Part shown: piece by piece, positions 4,989 through 14,275 of the stretch
How positions within the stretch are numbered: position 1 is the first letter of the stretch
How the letters are laid out: each line of letters starts with the position of its first letter
Assembly: GCA_023393165.1 (NCBI GenBank)
Contig: JAEWMJ010000059.1
Coordinates: 1 to 14,596 of the forward strand
DNA from: Bacillota bacterium
GTDB lineage: Bacteria; Bacillota; Clostridia; Christensenellales; Christensenellaceae
Length of the DNA stretch: 14,596 nt
Direction of reading: 5' to 3'
Position numbers and translations under genes: made by a program
Notes under the pieces: generated by a model
Database searches by the model: none
Told to the model about the DNA's origin: nothing
What the model saw: only the letters and a program-made list of their open reading frames with translations

Positions 4989-7900
4989 TTATTTATTTTT
5001 CATCTGATTTCGCGATGCGCGTTTCATCAATGCCAGCAAAATTATCACAGCTGCCGCCGAGGCAATGCATATAGTCAAAATCAGTATCAAGGCAAAACCG
5101 TCCCCGGTTTTTGGGCTTCCTGCAGAATTCGCGGTGGTATCCGCAACGGCGGTATCGCCGCCGCCCGTGGCTGCAGTTTCAGCCACAATGGCATATTTGC
5201 TGAAGTGGTCTGTAGTAAAGAACAGAAGGTTGCCGACCACCGCCGCTTCAAACTCAACTACCGTACCATCGTCGTTGATACGCACTACCTTGAGCGTCTT
5301 TCCCTCCATTCCTTCCGGCACAGGTATACCTACGCGCACGGTTCCGTTGGGCTGGACCCTCGCATTTTGCTGCAGTAAATACACATCATATACGGCTGCG
5401 ATCTCTCCGCTGCTGCTGACCACACGGATGGCGTTGGTATCTTCCGCTTGCGCCGGAAGCGGATCCACCATCAATATCACATCCTGCGCAACATTTCCGC
5501 TGTCCACGATCAGTACTGCGTCCGTATTGCCGTCGCTGTCCGGAAGAACCACCTCGCCAATCTTATTCAGTACCAGGCAGATTGTTTTTTCGCTGCCGGT
5601 TACTTCAAATACGCCCTGCGTATCGCTGTATCCTGTTTTGGCGGTACTGTACGCATATTTGCCGCTCGGCAGCGTAAACACGGCTTTCCCGTCATTTCCC
5701 GTTTGCACGGATAGCCCGTTGATCGTCACGCCGGCGCCTGAAACTGCCGACTCGCCGTCATATACAATGAATGTTACCGTCTGATTTTTGATTTGCAGCG
5801 GCTTGACGGTCTGAGAAACCTTAAAGCTCGCTGCCGTCATATTATCCGCCGATATGTCCACCCTCGCTTCAAACACGCCGATGGGCAGCCCGTTCTTTGC
5901 CTTTACCGTAAAAGTGGTGGAAGGCGCAGTACCGCTAAGCGTAGTAACAAGAGGCTGCGTAACCGTGAACCGGTCTGCATCTGCGCCCGACAGGGATACG
6001 GAAAGGTTATTCAGAATACCCGTGCCGGTACGGGTGATAGTGACCGTTTTGGTCTCCTGCGTGCCTGCATCATAACCGGCTGTGAGCTCGGTCATTGTCT
6101 TGTCCCCTATCGGACTGATGGTATAGGTGTAATTCCATTTTGCGTACAGCGTATGGTCGGAAGGCGTTGCAACTGTTGTTGCATCCGTTACCTGCGTTCC
6201 CGTACCGCCTGCGCCGGTCCACCAGCCGCCGAATATATAATTGGCCCTTGCGGCAACAGGCAGCGATGCAGCCGTAACCCCATCCGACGCTTTTCCATAG
6301 ATTGAGCCGAACAGTTTTACCTGTGTGGCAACGGAAACGCTTCCGCTTCCCGCGTCAAACGTTACCGTATAGGTATTGGCGTTCCATTTGGCGTACAGTG
6401 TTTGCTCCGCGGTTATGCTTACCGCCGTTGCATCCGTTACCTGTGTACCCGTGCCGCCCGTTTCCGTCCACCAGCCGCCGAAACTGTAGCCGGACCGCGC
6501 GGGAACAGGCAGAGGCTCGCCAGCAGATCCATCCGAGGCTTTTCCGTAAGTCGAGCCAAAAAGCTTGCTCTGGCTGGAGGGTGATACGTTGCCTCCCTGT
6601 GCGTCAAAGTTTACCGTATAGGTATTTGCCGTCCATTTGGCGTAAAGCGTATGGTTAGCAGCCGTGGCAACCGTACTGCTGTTTGTCACCTGTGTTCCCG
6701 TGCCGCCCGTTCCCGTCCACCAGCCGCCAAAGCTATAGCCTGATTTTGTGGGAATGGGCAGGTTCACCGCGCTTGTCCCGTCCGAACCATTTCCGTATGT
6801 TGCGCCGAACATTTTATTTTGCGTTGCCGGGGTCACGCTGCCCCCTTCCGCGTTAAAGGTAACCGTATATACCTCGCCAAGCCACCGGGCATACAGCGTA
6901 TGGTCGGAGGCTGTGGCCACTGTGCTGCCGTTTGTTATCTGTATGCCTGTCCCGTTATTCCCGGTCCACCAGCCGCCGAAATTAAACCCGCTCTTTGTGG
7001 GCGTAGGAAGCGCTTCGTCCGCCGTTCCGTTCGAAGCTCTCCCGTAGGTGGAATCAAACAGTTTTGTTTGTGTACCGGGCGAAACGCTGCCGCCTTCCGC
7101 GTCAAACGTTACCGTATAGGTGTTTGCCGTCCATTTTGCGTATAATATATGGTTGGATGCAGTCGAAACAGTTGTGGAATCCGTCACCAGCGAGCCGGTT
7201 CCGCCTGCTCCCGTCCACCAGCCGCCGAATCCGTAACCGGTACGGATTGGCGCAGGGAGCAATGCTTCCGTCGTCCCGTCCGAGGCTTTTCCATATGCTG
7301 CGCCAAACATTTTATTTTGCGTTGGGGTCGAAACGCTGCCGCCCTGTGCGTCAAAACTCACGGTATAGATGTTGCCTGTCCATTTTGCGTACAGCGTATG
7401 ATTGGAAGCCACCGCTACCGTTGCCGCATCCGTTACCTGCGTTCCGGTACCGCCCGCTCCCGTCCACCAGCCGCCGAATCCGTAACCGGTACGGATTGGC
7501 ACAGGGAGCAATGCTTCCGTTGTTCCGTCTGAAGCTTTTCCATATGTGGAACCGTACCTTTTGGTTTGGGTGAGGGGTGAAACGCTGCCGCCTTCCGCGT
7601 CAAACGTTACCGTATAGGTGTTGCCCGTCCATTTTGCATACAATATATGGTTGGATGCAGTTGAAACAGTTGTGGAATCCGTCACCAGTGAACCGGTCCC
7701 GCCTGCCCCCGTCCACCAACCGGCAAAGGCATAGCCTGTGCGGCCGGGAACAGGAAGCGCTGCATCCGTGATTCCGTCCGAAGATTTGCCGTAGGTGGAG
7801 CCGAACAGCTTGCTTTGCGTACCGGGAGAAACGCTGCCTCCCTGCGCGTCAAACGTTATCGTATAGGTGTTGCCCGTCCATTTTGCATACAAGGTATGCG

Positions 7901-10900
7901 CCAGGGGATTGAGCACCGTTGTTGTGTCCGTAACCTGGGTTCCGGCGCCTCCCGCGCCTGTCCACCAACCCGCAAAGGTATAGCCTGCGCGGCCGGGAGT
8001 AGGAAGCGCTGCGGCGGTTGATCCATCAGAAGCTTTTCCGTAAGTGGAATCAAACAGTTTAGTCTGGCTTGCCGGGGTCACGCTGCCTCCCTGCGCATCA
8101 AATGTTATCTCAACCGCAGGCAAGGGAACCAGCACAGGATTGCTTTCCTTTGCCGTTCCAGTGATCGTCCCGGCTGCCGCCACCGGCGTTACTTCAAAGC
8201 TCAGGTACTTGCCCAGATCTGCAATCTGTACGGTATAGGTCAGCGAAGTTGCGCCTGTGACAGCTTCTTTCCCAGTTCCGGCCGCATCGTCAGACCTGTA
8301 CCATTTAAAGGTGGAAGCGCCTTGCGGGTTGCCTTCATAATCGCTGTATGTATAGCTGCCTGTAAGCGCCTGATTGTATGCATAGGCGCCTGCCACCTGC
8401 ACATTGGACGCAGCAGGCGCAGCGTTTGCGACGCTTACGTTCACAGTATACGTCTTTTCAGATCCGTCCTCAGCCGTTACGGTTACCGTCCATTGCTTAG
8501 AGCCAGCGTTATATGTCCAACTGCCCTGGGTTGCCGAGGAATCGTTCACTGTTGAGGTAAACGACAGTGTCGAAAGATCGGTGCCCACGGGCGCCTGATA
8601 GTTGTAGGAATAGATATCCGGAGAAAAACCTGAAAGAGCAGTCCCTCCTACCTTGATATTCGAAAGCCTTGCGTCGTTGCTTTGATATACTAAAACAAGG
8701 CACGGTTTATTGGTGACGCTTGAAGCTGAATAAAACCCGTAGTCGTCAGATCCCGAAGTCCCCTGCCCTGCAAAGTAAAAGGTAACGATTTTGCTTAAAT
8801 CCGCCGAAAGATGGCTGTTCACATATGAAAAGACATCAAAGGTTGTCCAGTCATCCATCGTAAGCCCGGTAACATCGTTATACAGAGGGCTGCCGTCCTT
8901 TGTGGCGGGCAGCGCAGTTGTCCAATTGTTGTCATCCGAGCCGTACAGGTCGAAAACACCGTTTCCTATGGAGTCCGCAGTCGTCACATAAATCTTTAAC
9001 GACGCGCTGACAAGCGTTCCCGAATAAGAGGACAAATCAAATTTCAGCGCCGCATCTTCCAATGTATCGGAATAAATTCCCGCATAAATCACATCGCCGT
9101 TGCCATAAGAATCACAGCTTGCATCGGCTTCTCTTGTCACCGCTCCCGCAGGAAGGGCCCTTGTAACGGTGATTGTATAGGTTTTTACCATGCCGTTTTC
9201 CGCAGTTACGGCAACCGGGATCATATTGGTTCCATATACAAGGTCTATTGACTTCGCAGCGCCGCTTGCCTGCGCCGTATTGTTTATTTTAAGGGAAGCC
9301 AGCGGGCTGTTGAGCGTAGCTGTTACAGAAATGCTGCTCACAGCCGATCCCACCGAAGAGGTATAGCTTAACACTGAAGGAGAAAAGCTATCATTCAGGG
9401 CACAGGTTGCCGAAAGCAACGAAAGGGTGTTGTCCGGGTTCCCGGCATTGACGGTAACAACATTCGAGAAATAATCAATACCGCCATACAAAAGCCTCAG
9501 CCGGAACGTATAGGCCGTACCGTTGGTCAGCCCCGTCAATGAAGCGTTTGTAGACGCGCTGGTCAGAGACAGGCCCGCAACAGCGCTGTAATTTGCGCCG
9601 CCGTCTGTAGATTGCTGCAGTTCCACCGCATCCGCACCGGCCGGCGCGGAAAATGTGAAATCCACTTTGCCGGAATCCGGCGTTGCCGCAAGATCGGTTA
9701 CGGTGAAATGCGGGACTCCGTTTACCTCTGCGGATGCCGCCCCTTCCTCTGTATTATGAAGCGCTTTTACCGTTATAAAATATTTCGTTCCGTTGGTAAG
9801 TCCGGTGAGCGTTGTACTTGCAGCCGGAACTGAAACGGTTTTGCTGTCGGAATAAACGCCCGAAGTTGTGCCATAATAAACCTTGTAAGCCGACGCTTTT
9901 ACAGCGGGATCCCAATCGAGCTCAATCTGCCCGTCTCCGATTGTTGCCGTCAGATTTTGCGGCTGCCCCGGCGTTGTAATAAACCGGGGATAATCCGTTC
10001 CCTCCGCTATCTTCCATATATTTGTGAAATTCCATCCCGCTGAGGTATAGGTGGCGGCAGATTTCATTGCCGGATCGCTCACGGGCTCGGCTTCCGTATT
10101 GGAATTTTTGGTTGCCAGTCCGTAGGTTGCCGTCCCCGACAGGAAAAAGTTATCCAAAATCGTTCCCAGATAGCAGTTTCCCACTATGCCGCCTTTTGTG
10201 GCAGACGCCCCTCCAAGGCTCCCCGCAAAATAGCAATTTGAAATATTAACGGAACCGCTCCCGGTATATGCGGCTATTCCGCCCATGCTCGCCTGGCTGT
10301 TTACATTGGACAATGCGGCAGTAACGTAGCAGTCCTGCACCGTGCCCCACAAACTGCCGGCTATTCCGGCAGTATAGCTATAGGTGCCAACGCCGGTCAA
10401 CGATATGGAGCCGCCGCTCACACCGCAATTGCTGATAGTACAGTTTGCGGCATATCCCGCAATACCCGCCGCTTCGCTGTAGGAATATACCGAATTGGTG
10501 CAGGTAATATTGGGATTTGTCAATGTTACGTTTTTAACCGTACCGCCCAGATATTGAAAGAGCGCGACATGTGCTAAACCGCTGTTGATTGTAAGATTCT
10601 GAATTTCAAAGCATTGCCCGTCATACTGTCCGGTGAACTGTGATCCCAGATCGGATTCCGTTCCGTTTCCTATCGGCATAAAATTGGGGACTCCGCTCAT
10701 ATCGATATCCGCAGTCTGCAAAAAATATTTGCTATTGGCGGAAGAAAAATTTTCACTCATCCAGACAAGATCGGAAGGTTCGTTAATAATATACGGATTG
10801 GAGGATGAACCGTCTCCCTCTGCCGGAGCCGCGGCAGTCCCCATAAGCGAAAAATCCATGCTGCTCATTGCGGCCATGGCGGAAAAGCTTTCAACAGCTC

Positions 10901-11822
10901 CAACCGGACCGCTTTTTGCCGCTTCTCCCGTTTCCGTTCCCGTAACTGCTCTGGGCGTTGCTTCAAAGCTGATATATTTGCCGGCGTCCTCCTCACGGAG
11001 CATATAAGTCTTTTCTGTTGCTCCTTCAATGACTGTTTCACCGGTTCCGGACGCATCGTCCGCACGACGCCATGAAAAAGAGGTTGCTCCCTCGGCGTCT
11101 CCCTCCGCGTCGCTGTAGGTATAACTGCCTGTAAGCGTATCGCCCACCTTTGGCATGCCCGTAATTTGCACATCGGATGCAACAGGCGCCTCGTTTACGC
11201 CTGACGGAGCAACTGCGGCCGTAATATTTTCCAGCCTCAGCAATGAAGGTCTGTCCAAAACGCCGTTTTTATATACGCTGTATGTCAGTTCAATTGAAGC
11301 CGTATTTTCCGCTGCGAAAACACCCCGTCCGAACAAAGCGCTAAGCTGTACCGCCGCGCCGTCTCCAAGTTCCTGTACGGAGTCGCCCAATGTCTCGCTT
11401 CCGGTCTGGCTGCCGCCGGCATCTCTAAAAACCAGGCTGACGTTCTTTAAAGCAATTTGGCTGCCGGCTTCCGCGCTCAATCCGAGATCGGCAAATGTAA
11501 AAGCATTTTCCAGCGCGTACAGTTTGATTGTATAATTCTCCGCAGGAGCCTGCGCCGGCTCCTCTGCCGGAACAATGGCGGCTCCGCCCTGGGCGCCTGC
11601 CGCCGGTGCAAATTTCCCGTTTTCCGCTTTGAGTATTTTGCACATGGTTTCAAATCCCGCTCCCGCGCTGTCCGCAGATCCCGGGGCATCAAACGTATAG
11701 ACGCAGTCGCCATCGATTGTCGATTCTGCCAGCGCGTCAACCGCCCCCAAAGGCGACCCTGATAAAATCAGTGCAATTGCCAAAAGCAAAGCCAAATAAC
11801 CCTTAAACATCTTTTTATGCAT
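4989..11822 (-). CDS. Giant sortase-anchored mosaic surface protein with InlB-type repeats
   Basis: This is a 2277-residue exported wall protein, probably an adhesin or surface matrix component. Visible modules in order: signal peptide (1-32, cut after ALA); beta-rich N-region (40-205); Ig-like domain (210-312); GLUG-type beta-helix (336-612); two FN3 domains (613-795); cadherin-like domain (796-892); DNRLRE-type domain (893-1050); second cadherin-like domain (1051-1134); Ig-like domain resembling the first (1135-1232). Eight InlB/Flg_new repeats follow (1237-1899), then a beta-sandwich region (1900-2010), a carboxypeptidase-regulatory-like domain (2011-2088) and a terminal beta domain (2089-2222). 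The wall signal is SPKTG (2236-2240) plus a hydrophobic helix and a basic tail. C. difficile sortase B is known to use SPKTG; no sortase gene is in the window. The start at 11822 has GGAGGA six bases upstream; upstream in-frame ATGs lack such a site. The ligand is unknown. Confidence 0.88.
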   Translation of the reverse strand: MHKKMFKGYLALLLAIALILSGSPLGAVDALAESTIDGDCVYTFDAPGSADSAGAGFETMCKILKAENGKFAPAAGAQGGAAIVPAEEPAQAPAENYTIKLYALENAFTFADLGLSAEAGSQIALKNVSLVFRDAGGSQTGSETLGDSVQELGDGAAVQLSALFGRGVFAAENTASIELTYSVYKNGVLDRPSLLRLENITAAVAPSGVNEAPVASDVQITGMPKVGDTLTGSYTYSDAEGDAEGATSFSWRRADDASGTGETVIEGATEKTYMLREEDAGKYISFEATPRAVTGTETGEAAKSGPVGAVESFSAMAAMSSMDFSLMGTAAAPAEGDGSSSNPYIINEPSDLVWMSENFSSANSKYFLQTADIDMSGVPNFMPIGNGTESDLGSQFTGQYDGQCFEIQNLTINSGLAHVALFQYLGGTVKNVTLTNPNITCTNSVYSYSEAAGIAGYAANCTISNCGVSGGSISLTGVGTYSYTAGIAGSLWGTVQDCYVTAALSNVNSQASMGGIAAYTGSGSVNISNCYFAGSLGGASATKGGIVGNCYLGTILDNFFLSGTATYGLATKNSNTEAEPVSDPAMKSAATYTSAGWNFTNIWKIAEGTDYPRFITTPGQPQNLTATIGDGQIELDWDPAVKASAYKVYYGTTSGVYSDSKTVSVPAASTTLTGLTNGTKYFITVKALHNTEEGAASAEVNGVPHFTVTDLAATPDSGKVDFTFSAPAGADAVELQQSTDGGANYSAVAGLSLTSASTNASLTGLTNGTAYTFRLRLLYGGIDYFSNVVTVNAGNPDNTLSLLSATCALNDSFSPSVLSYTSSVGSAVSSISVTATLNSPLASLKINNTAQASGAAKSIDLVYGTNMIPVAVTAENGMVKTYTITVTRALPAGAVTREADASCDSYGNGDVIYAGIYSDTLEDAALKFDLSSYSGTLVSASLKIYVTTADSIGNGVFDLYGSDDNNWTTALPATKDGSPLYNDVTGLTMDDWTTFDVFSYVNSHLSADLSKIVTFYFAGQGTSGSDDYGFYSASSVTNKPCLVLVYQSNDARLSNIKVGGTALSGFSPDIYSYNYQAPVGTDLSTLSFTSTVNDSSATQGSWTYNAGSKQWTVTVTAEDGSEKTYTVNVSVANAAPAASNVQVAGAYAYNQALTGSYTYSDYEGNPQGASTFKWYRSDDAAGTGKEAVTGATSLTYTVQIADLGKYLSFEVTPVAAAGTITGTAKESNPVLVPLPAVEITFDAQGGSVTPASQTKLFDSTYGKASDGSTAAALPTPGRAGYTFAGWWTGAGGAGTQVTDTTTVLNPLAHTLYAKWTGNTYTITFDAQGGSVSPGTQSKLFGSTYGKSSDGITDAALPVPGRTGYAFAGWWTGAGGTGSLVTDSTTVSTASNHILYAKWTGNTYTVTFDAEGGSVSPLTQTKRYGSTYGKASDGTTEALLPVPIRTGYGFGGWWTGAGGTGTQVTDAATVAVASNHTLYAKWTGNIYTVSFDAQGGSVSTPTQNKMFGAAYGKASDGTTEALLPAPIRTGYGFGGWWTGAGGTGSLVTDSTTVSTASNHILYAKWTANTYTVTFDAEGGSVSPGTQTKLFDSTYGRASNGTADEALPTPTKSGFNFGGWWTGNNGTGIQITNGSTVATASDHTLYARWLGEVYTVTFNAEGGSVTPATQNKMFGATYGNGSDGTSAVNLPIPTKSGYSFGGWWTGTGGTGTQVTNSSTVATAANHTLYAKWTANTYTVNFDAQGGNVSPSSQSKLFGSTYGKASDGSAGEPLPVPARSGYSFGGWWTETGGTGTQVTDATAVSITAEQTLYAKWNANTYTVTFDAGSGSVSVATQVKLFGSIYGKASDGVTAASLPVAARANYIFGGWWTGAGGTGTQVTDATTVATPSDHTLYAKWNYTYTISPIGDKTMTELTAGYDAGTQETKTVTITRTGTGILNNLSVSLSGADADRFTVTQPLVTTLSGTAPSTTFTVKAKNGLPIGVFEARVDISADNMTAASFKVSQTVKPLQIKNQTVTFIVYDGESAVSGAGVTINGLSVQTGNDGKAVFTLPSGKYAYSTAKTGYSDTQGVFEVTGSEKTICLVLNKIGEVVLPDSDGNTDAVLIVDSGNVAQDVILMVDPLPAQAEDTNAIRVVSSSGEIAAVYDVYLLQQNARVQPNGTVRVGIPVPEGMEGKTLKVVRINDDGTVVEFEAAVVGNLLFFTTDHFSKYAIVAETAATGGGDTAVADTTANSAGSPKTGDGFALILILTICIASAAAVIILLALMKRASRNQMKNK
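6122..8114 (-). repeat. Eight tandem 249-bp coding repeats (InlB B-repeat / Flg_new)
   Basis: Eight units of about 83 residues run head to tail inside the surface protein gene. Each has the core TFDAQGGSV, then YGKASDG, then GYxFGGWWTG, then TLYAKW. Spacing is 249 bp, visible as the recurring block around GTATAGGTGTT near 7118, 7616 and 7861. The first unit is one codon short. Parts of units 2, 3 and 4 are nearly identical in DNA; for example, 7207-7251 equals 7456-7500. The repeats form a stalk-like beta rod in related proteins. Confidence 0.9.
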
Positions 11823-11889
11823 AATCGGTCCTCCAACAGAACTAAATTTCAGATAAAGTAAATATGTTGCATTTGTAACGAACAAAGAT

Positions 11890-11898
11890 ATTATAACA
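11890..11898 (-). promoter_or_regulatory. Extended -10 promoter of the surface protein gene
   Basis: On the minus strand TGT-TATAAT forms an extended -10 element about 70 bases before the ATG at 11822. No good -35 match lies at the usual distance, which is tolerated for extended -10 promoters. The rest of the 178-base gap to the kinase gene is AT-rich. Confidence 0.5.
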
Positions 11899-12000
11899 GA
11901 TTATTTGTCGTTTTACCATATAATAGGTCATAAAAAGAGATATTATATTGTAAAATCTATGTTGTATTTTTAAACATTCAAACGTATTTTTATTTATTTA

Positions 12001-13554
12001 TCAAAATATTTTGTGTTTTTCATGCCGGACCAGATCATGCGTCCATTCCATCATCATGGGATACAGTTCCGCATACTTTTTCGCGTAATATTGGTATTCT
12101 TCATACCTTTCCCTGTTAGGCTCGATCCTGCTTATGATTTTTACCATATTGTCCGAAGCCGAAACCAGGTCCCCGTATGCGCCGCCGGCCACCGCTCCGA
12201 GTATCGCGGAACCCAGCGCAGGTGCTTCGCTGACCTTTGGGATGTTGATGGGCACATTGCAAACGTCCGCGTGCGTCTGCATCCAGAACCGGCTTTTCAC
12301 AGCCCCGCCGCATGCGTATACTTCTTTTGGCCGGACGCCGCTTTTACCGAAATTGCCGAATATCACTTCTGTACCGTAGCAAATGCTTTCCACCAGCGCT
12401 TTATAAATATGGAAGGGCGTATGCATAAGAGAAAGTCCGCCGATCAGCCCCCGCACCTCCCCGTCCGTATAGGGAGTCCTGTTTCCCTGAAAATAATCCA
12501 GGCAGATAAGCCCGTCCGACCCGGCGGGCAATTTTTCCGCTTCCCTGTTCAGGATGTCGTAAACGCTTTCTCCCGCCTCCTTCGCTTCCTGCGCCAGTGC
12601 GCCGCAAAGCCTGTTTTTATACCAGTTAATTACGGATCCTGTTGAAGTTTGCCCCCCCTCCACCATCTCAAGGCCTTGTATGACTGCGTCCGGGAAACTG
12701 CCGAAAATCCCGCCGGAGTGTATGGGGGATTCTGTTAGCGCTAAAAACAAATGGGAAGATCCCGTCACCATCGCCATTTTACCCGGGCGTACAGCTCCCA
12801 GGGCAAGCATGGCCACAAAAGCGTCGGCGCCGCCCTCGGCAACCGGCGTTCCTTCCGCCAGCCCCAGCGCATCCGCCGCTTCTTTGGTAAGTGTTCCGAG
12901 CGTTTCCCCCATCGGTACAACGTCGGAAGGAATCTTTTCCATCACGTCCCCAAGCCCGATTGAATCAAAAAAATCGGCCTGCCATCCGCCTGCGCCGGTG
13001 TCGTAATACCATCTTGCAGCGGCGTCGTTCAGATTCTTCGCGATCCTTCCCGTCAGCTTGTATCCCAGCCAGTCCTCGCACGATAGTACATGGCGCGACT
13101 TCCGGTATACTTCGGGCAGGTTTTCCTTTACCCAGAGCGTCTTGCAGGGCATCCATTCGGGCGAAACATTACCGAATCCGTTGAACCGAAGTATGGGATG
13201 TCCGCATGCCGCAATACGTTTCGCCTGTTCGGCGGCGCGTACGTCCATCCACATGATCGCGTTATGCAGCGGATTCATCTTATCGTCCAGAAACATCATG
13301 GTGCAGGCGGTCATATCCGTGCCTATGCCGATGATATCGCCGGGACGGATGCCGCTGTCCCGCACCGCCGCATTGGACGCAACGCATAACGCTTTCCACC
13401 AGTCGTCCGGGCGCTGCTCCGCATAGCTTGGCCGGGGAGTGATCAATTCATATTGTTCCTCCCTGAAAATGACCTCGTTTCCACTGAGGTCAAATATGCC
13501 CGCACGCACGCCGCTTGTGCCAAAATCAATTCCCAGTACATATTGCCTGTTCAT
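12001..13554 (-). CDS. FGGY-family carbohydrate kinase, probable ketopentose kinase
   Basis: An ATP-dependent cytosolic sugar kinase of 517 residues, normal for the family. The N-terminal phosphate-binding motif is GIDFGTSG (8-15). TDMTACT lies at 79-85, and the catalytic base is probably Asp244 in GGADAF. VTGSS follows at 263-267, GGQTSTGS at 300-307, and the C-terminal adenosine motif ACGGAVKSRFWMQ at 414-426. The GGQTSTGS and FQGNRTP signatures are closer to the ribulokinase branch than to glycerol kinases. The neighbouring epimerase, 35 bases upstream in the operon, supports a ketopentose such as D-ribulose as substrate. This is inference; xylulose and other ketoses or polyols remain possible. 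AAAGGTGG precedes the ATG. No clear terminator follows the stop, so transcripts might run on toward the surface protein gene. Confidence 0.88.
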   Translation of the reverse strand: MNRQYVLGIDFGTSGVRAGIFDLSGNEVIFREEQYELITPRPSYAEQRPDDWWKALCVASNAAVRDSGIRPGDIIGIGTDMTACTMMFLDDKMNPLHNAIMWMDVRAAEQAKRIAACGHPILRFNGFGNVSPEWMPCKTLWVKENLPEVYRKSRHVLSCEDWLGYKLTGRIAKNLNDAAARWYYDTGAGGWQADFFDSIGLGDVMEKIPSDVVPMGETLGTLTKEAADALGLAEGTPVAEGGADAFVAMLALGAVRPGKMAMVTGSSHLFLALTESPIHSGGIFGSFPDAVIQGLEMVEGGQTSTGSVINWYKNRLCGALAQEAKEAGESVYDILNREAEKLPAGSDGLICLDYFQGNRTPYTDGEVRGLIGGLSLMHTPFHIYKALVESICYGTEVIFGNFGKSGVRPKEVYACGGAVKSRFWMQTHADVCNVPINIPKVSEAPALGSAILGAVAGGAYGDLVSASDNMVKIISRIEPNRERYEEYQYYAKKYAELYPMMMEWTHDLVRHEKHKIF

Positions 13555-13589
13555 AATTCCCCACCTTTACATAGGTTTTATTGGGCTGT

Positions 13590-14243
13590 TTAACCCGATT
13601 GCCTGATATTACGTACCACCGCAGTCATATCCCTGCTTTCAAACAGTGCCGATCCGGAAATCAATACATCCGCGCCCGCCTCGATCGCCATTCCCGCCGT
13701 CTGTTCGTTGATCCCGCCGTCAACCTGTATTTCATATGAATAGCCGCATTCCAGCTTCCGCCTTTTTAAGTCTGCAACCTTTTCGTTGATCACCGTCTGG
13801 TAAAACTGGTTTGGAAATCCGGGGTTCACCGCCATCTGGTCAATGATGTCAAGGTCGGGCAGCAGATGCCGGATGCTCTCAACGCTTGCAGAAGTGATCA
13901 GTACCGCTCCCGCCAGCATTCCCCTTTTTTTAATCTCTTCAATTATTTTAAAATGGTGCGGATAGGTTTCCGGGTGAAAGAGCAATGCGTTCATACCCGC
14001 ATCCGCAAACGCTTCAATATAGTACTGCGGCTCGCTGACTGCAAGGTGTGCGTCCAGCCTGAGCGTGGTGCCCAGCGGCAGCCATTTTGCGACACACAGA
14101 CCTACCGCCAGAGTCCGGGCAAGATGTCCGTCTACCACATCCACATGAATATAATCGCATCCCGCCTCTTCGGCCCTTTTCAGTTCGTCCCCAAGCTTCA
14201 GGAAATTAGCCGACAGAATGGACGCGCAGATTTTTATTGCCAT
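13590..14243 (-). CDS. Ribulose-phosphate 3-epimerase family protein, divergent
   Basis: A TIM-barrel sugar-phosphate epimerase of 217 residues, typical length. All four metal/acid-base residues sit at family positions: His33 and Asp35 (IHVDVVDG), His66 (LDAHLAV) and Asp175 (QVDGGIN). Ser8 (ASILSA) and the phosphate-binding SGSALF (196-201) are also present. Several loops differ from housekeeping Rpe: Val37 replaces the usual Met, HLAV replaces HLMV, and PGFPNQ replaces PGFGGQ. It may therefore be a pathway-specific paralog acting on D-ribulose 5-phosphate or a related ketose phosphate, such as allulose 6-phosphate (the AlsE reaction). The start has AGGAG five bases upstream. It lies 32 bases after the lipoamide dehydrogenase gene and 35 before the kinase gene, so the three likely form one transcript. 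The kinase could supply its substrate. Confidence 0.87.
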   Translation of the reverse strand: MAIKICASILSANFLKLGDELKRAEEAGCDYIHVDVVDGHLARTLAVGLCVAKWLPLGTTLRLDAHLAVSEPQYYIEAFADAGMNALLFHPETYPHHFKIIEEIKKRGMLAGAVLITSASVESIRHLLPDLDIIDQMAVNPGFPNQFYQTVINEKVADLKRRKLECGYSYEIQVDGGINEQTAGMAIEAGADVLISGSALFESRDMTAVVRNIRQSG

Positions 14244-14275
14244 TTATTCTCCTCTCAGTCTTACACAATCAGCAC

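Noticed and set aside
5065..5784. Open frame of 239 codons on the + strand opposite the surface protein
   Set aside because: It is low-complexity and Ser/Thr/Pro-rich, as expected from the complement of a repetitive surface gene. Its antisense partner has clear domains and a sorting signal.
6122..8114. Regular tandem repeats that could suggest a CRISPR or satellite array
   Set aside because: Units are 249 bp, in frame, with no spacers and clear InlB/Flg_new protein repeats.
11823..12000. Terminator between the kinase and the surface protein gene
   Set aside because: Only AT-rich sequence with weak self-complementarity was seen; no stem with a T run could be supported.
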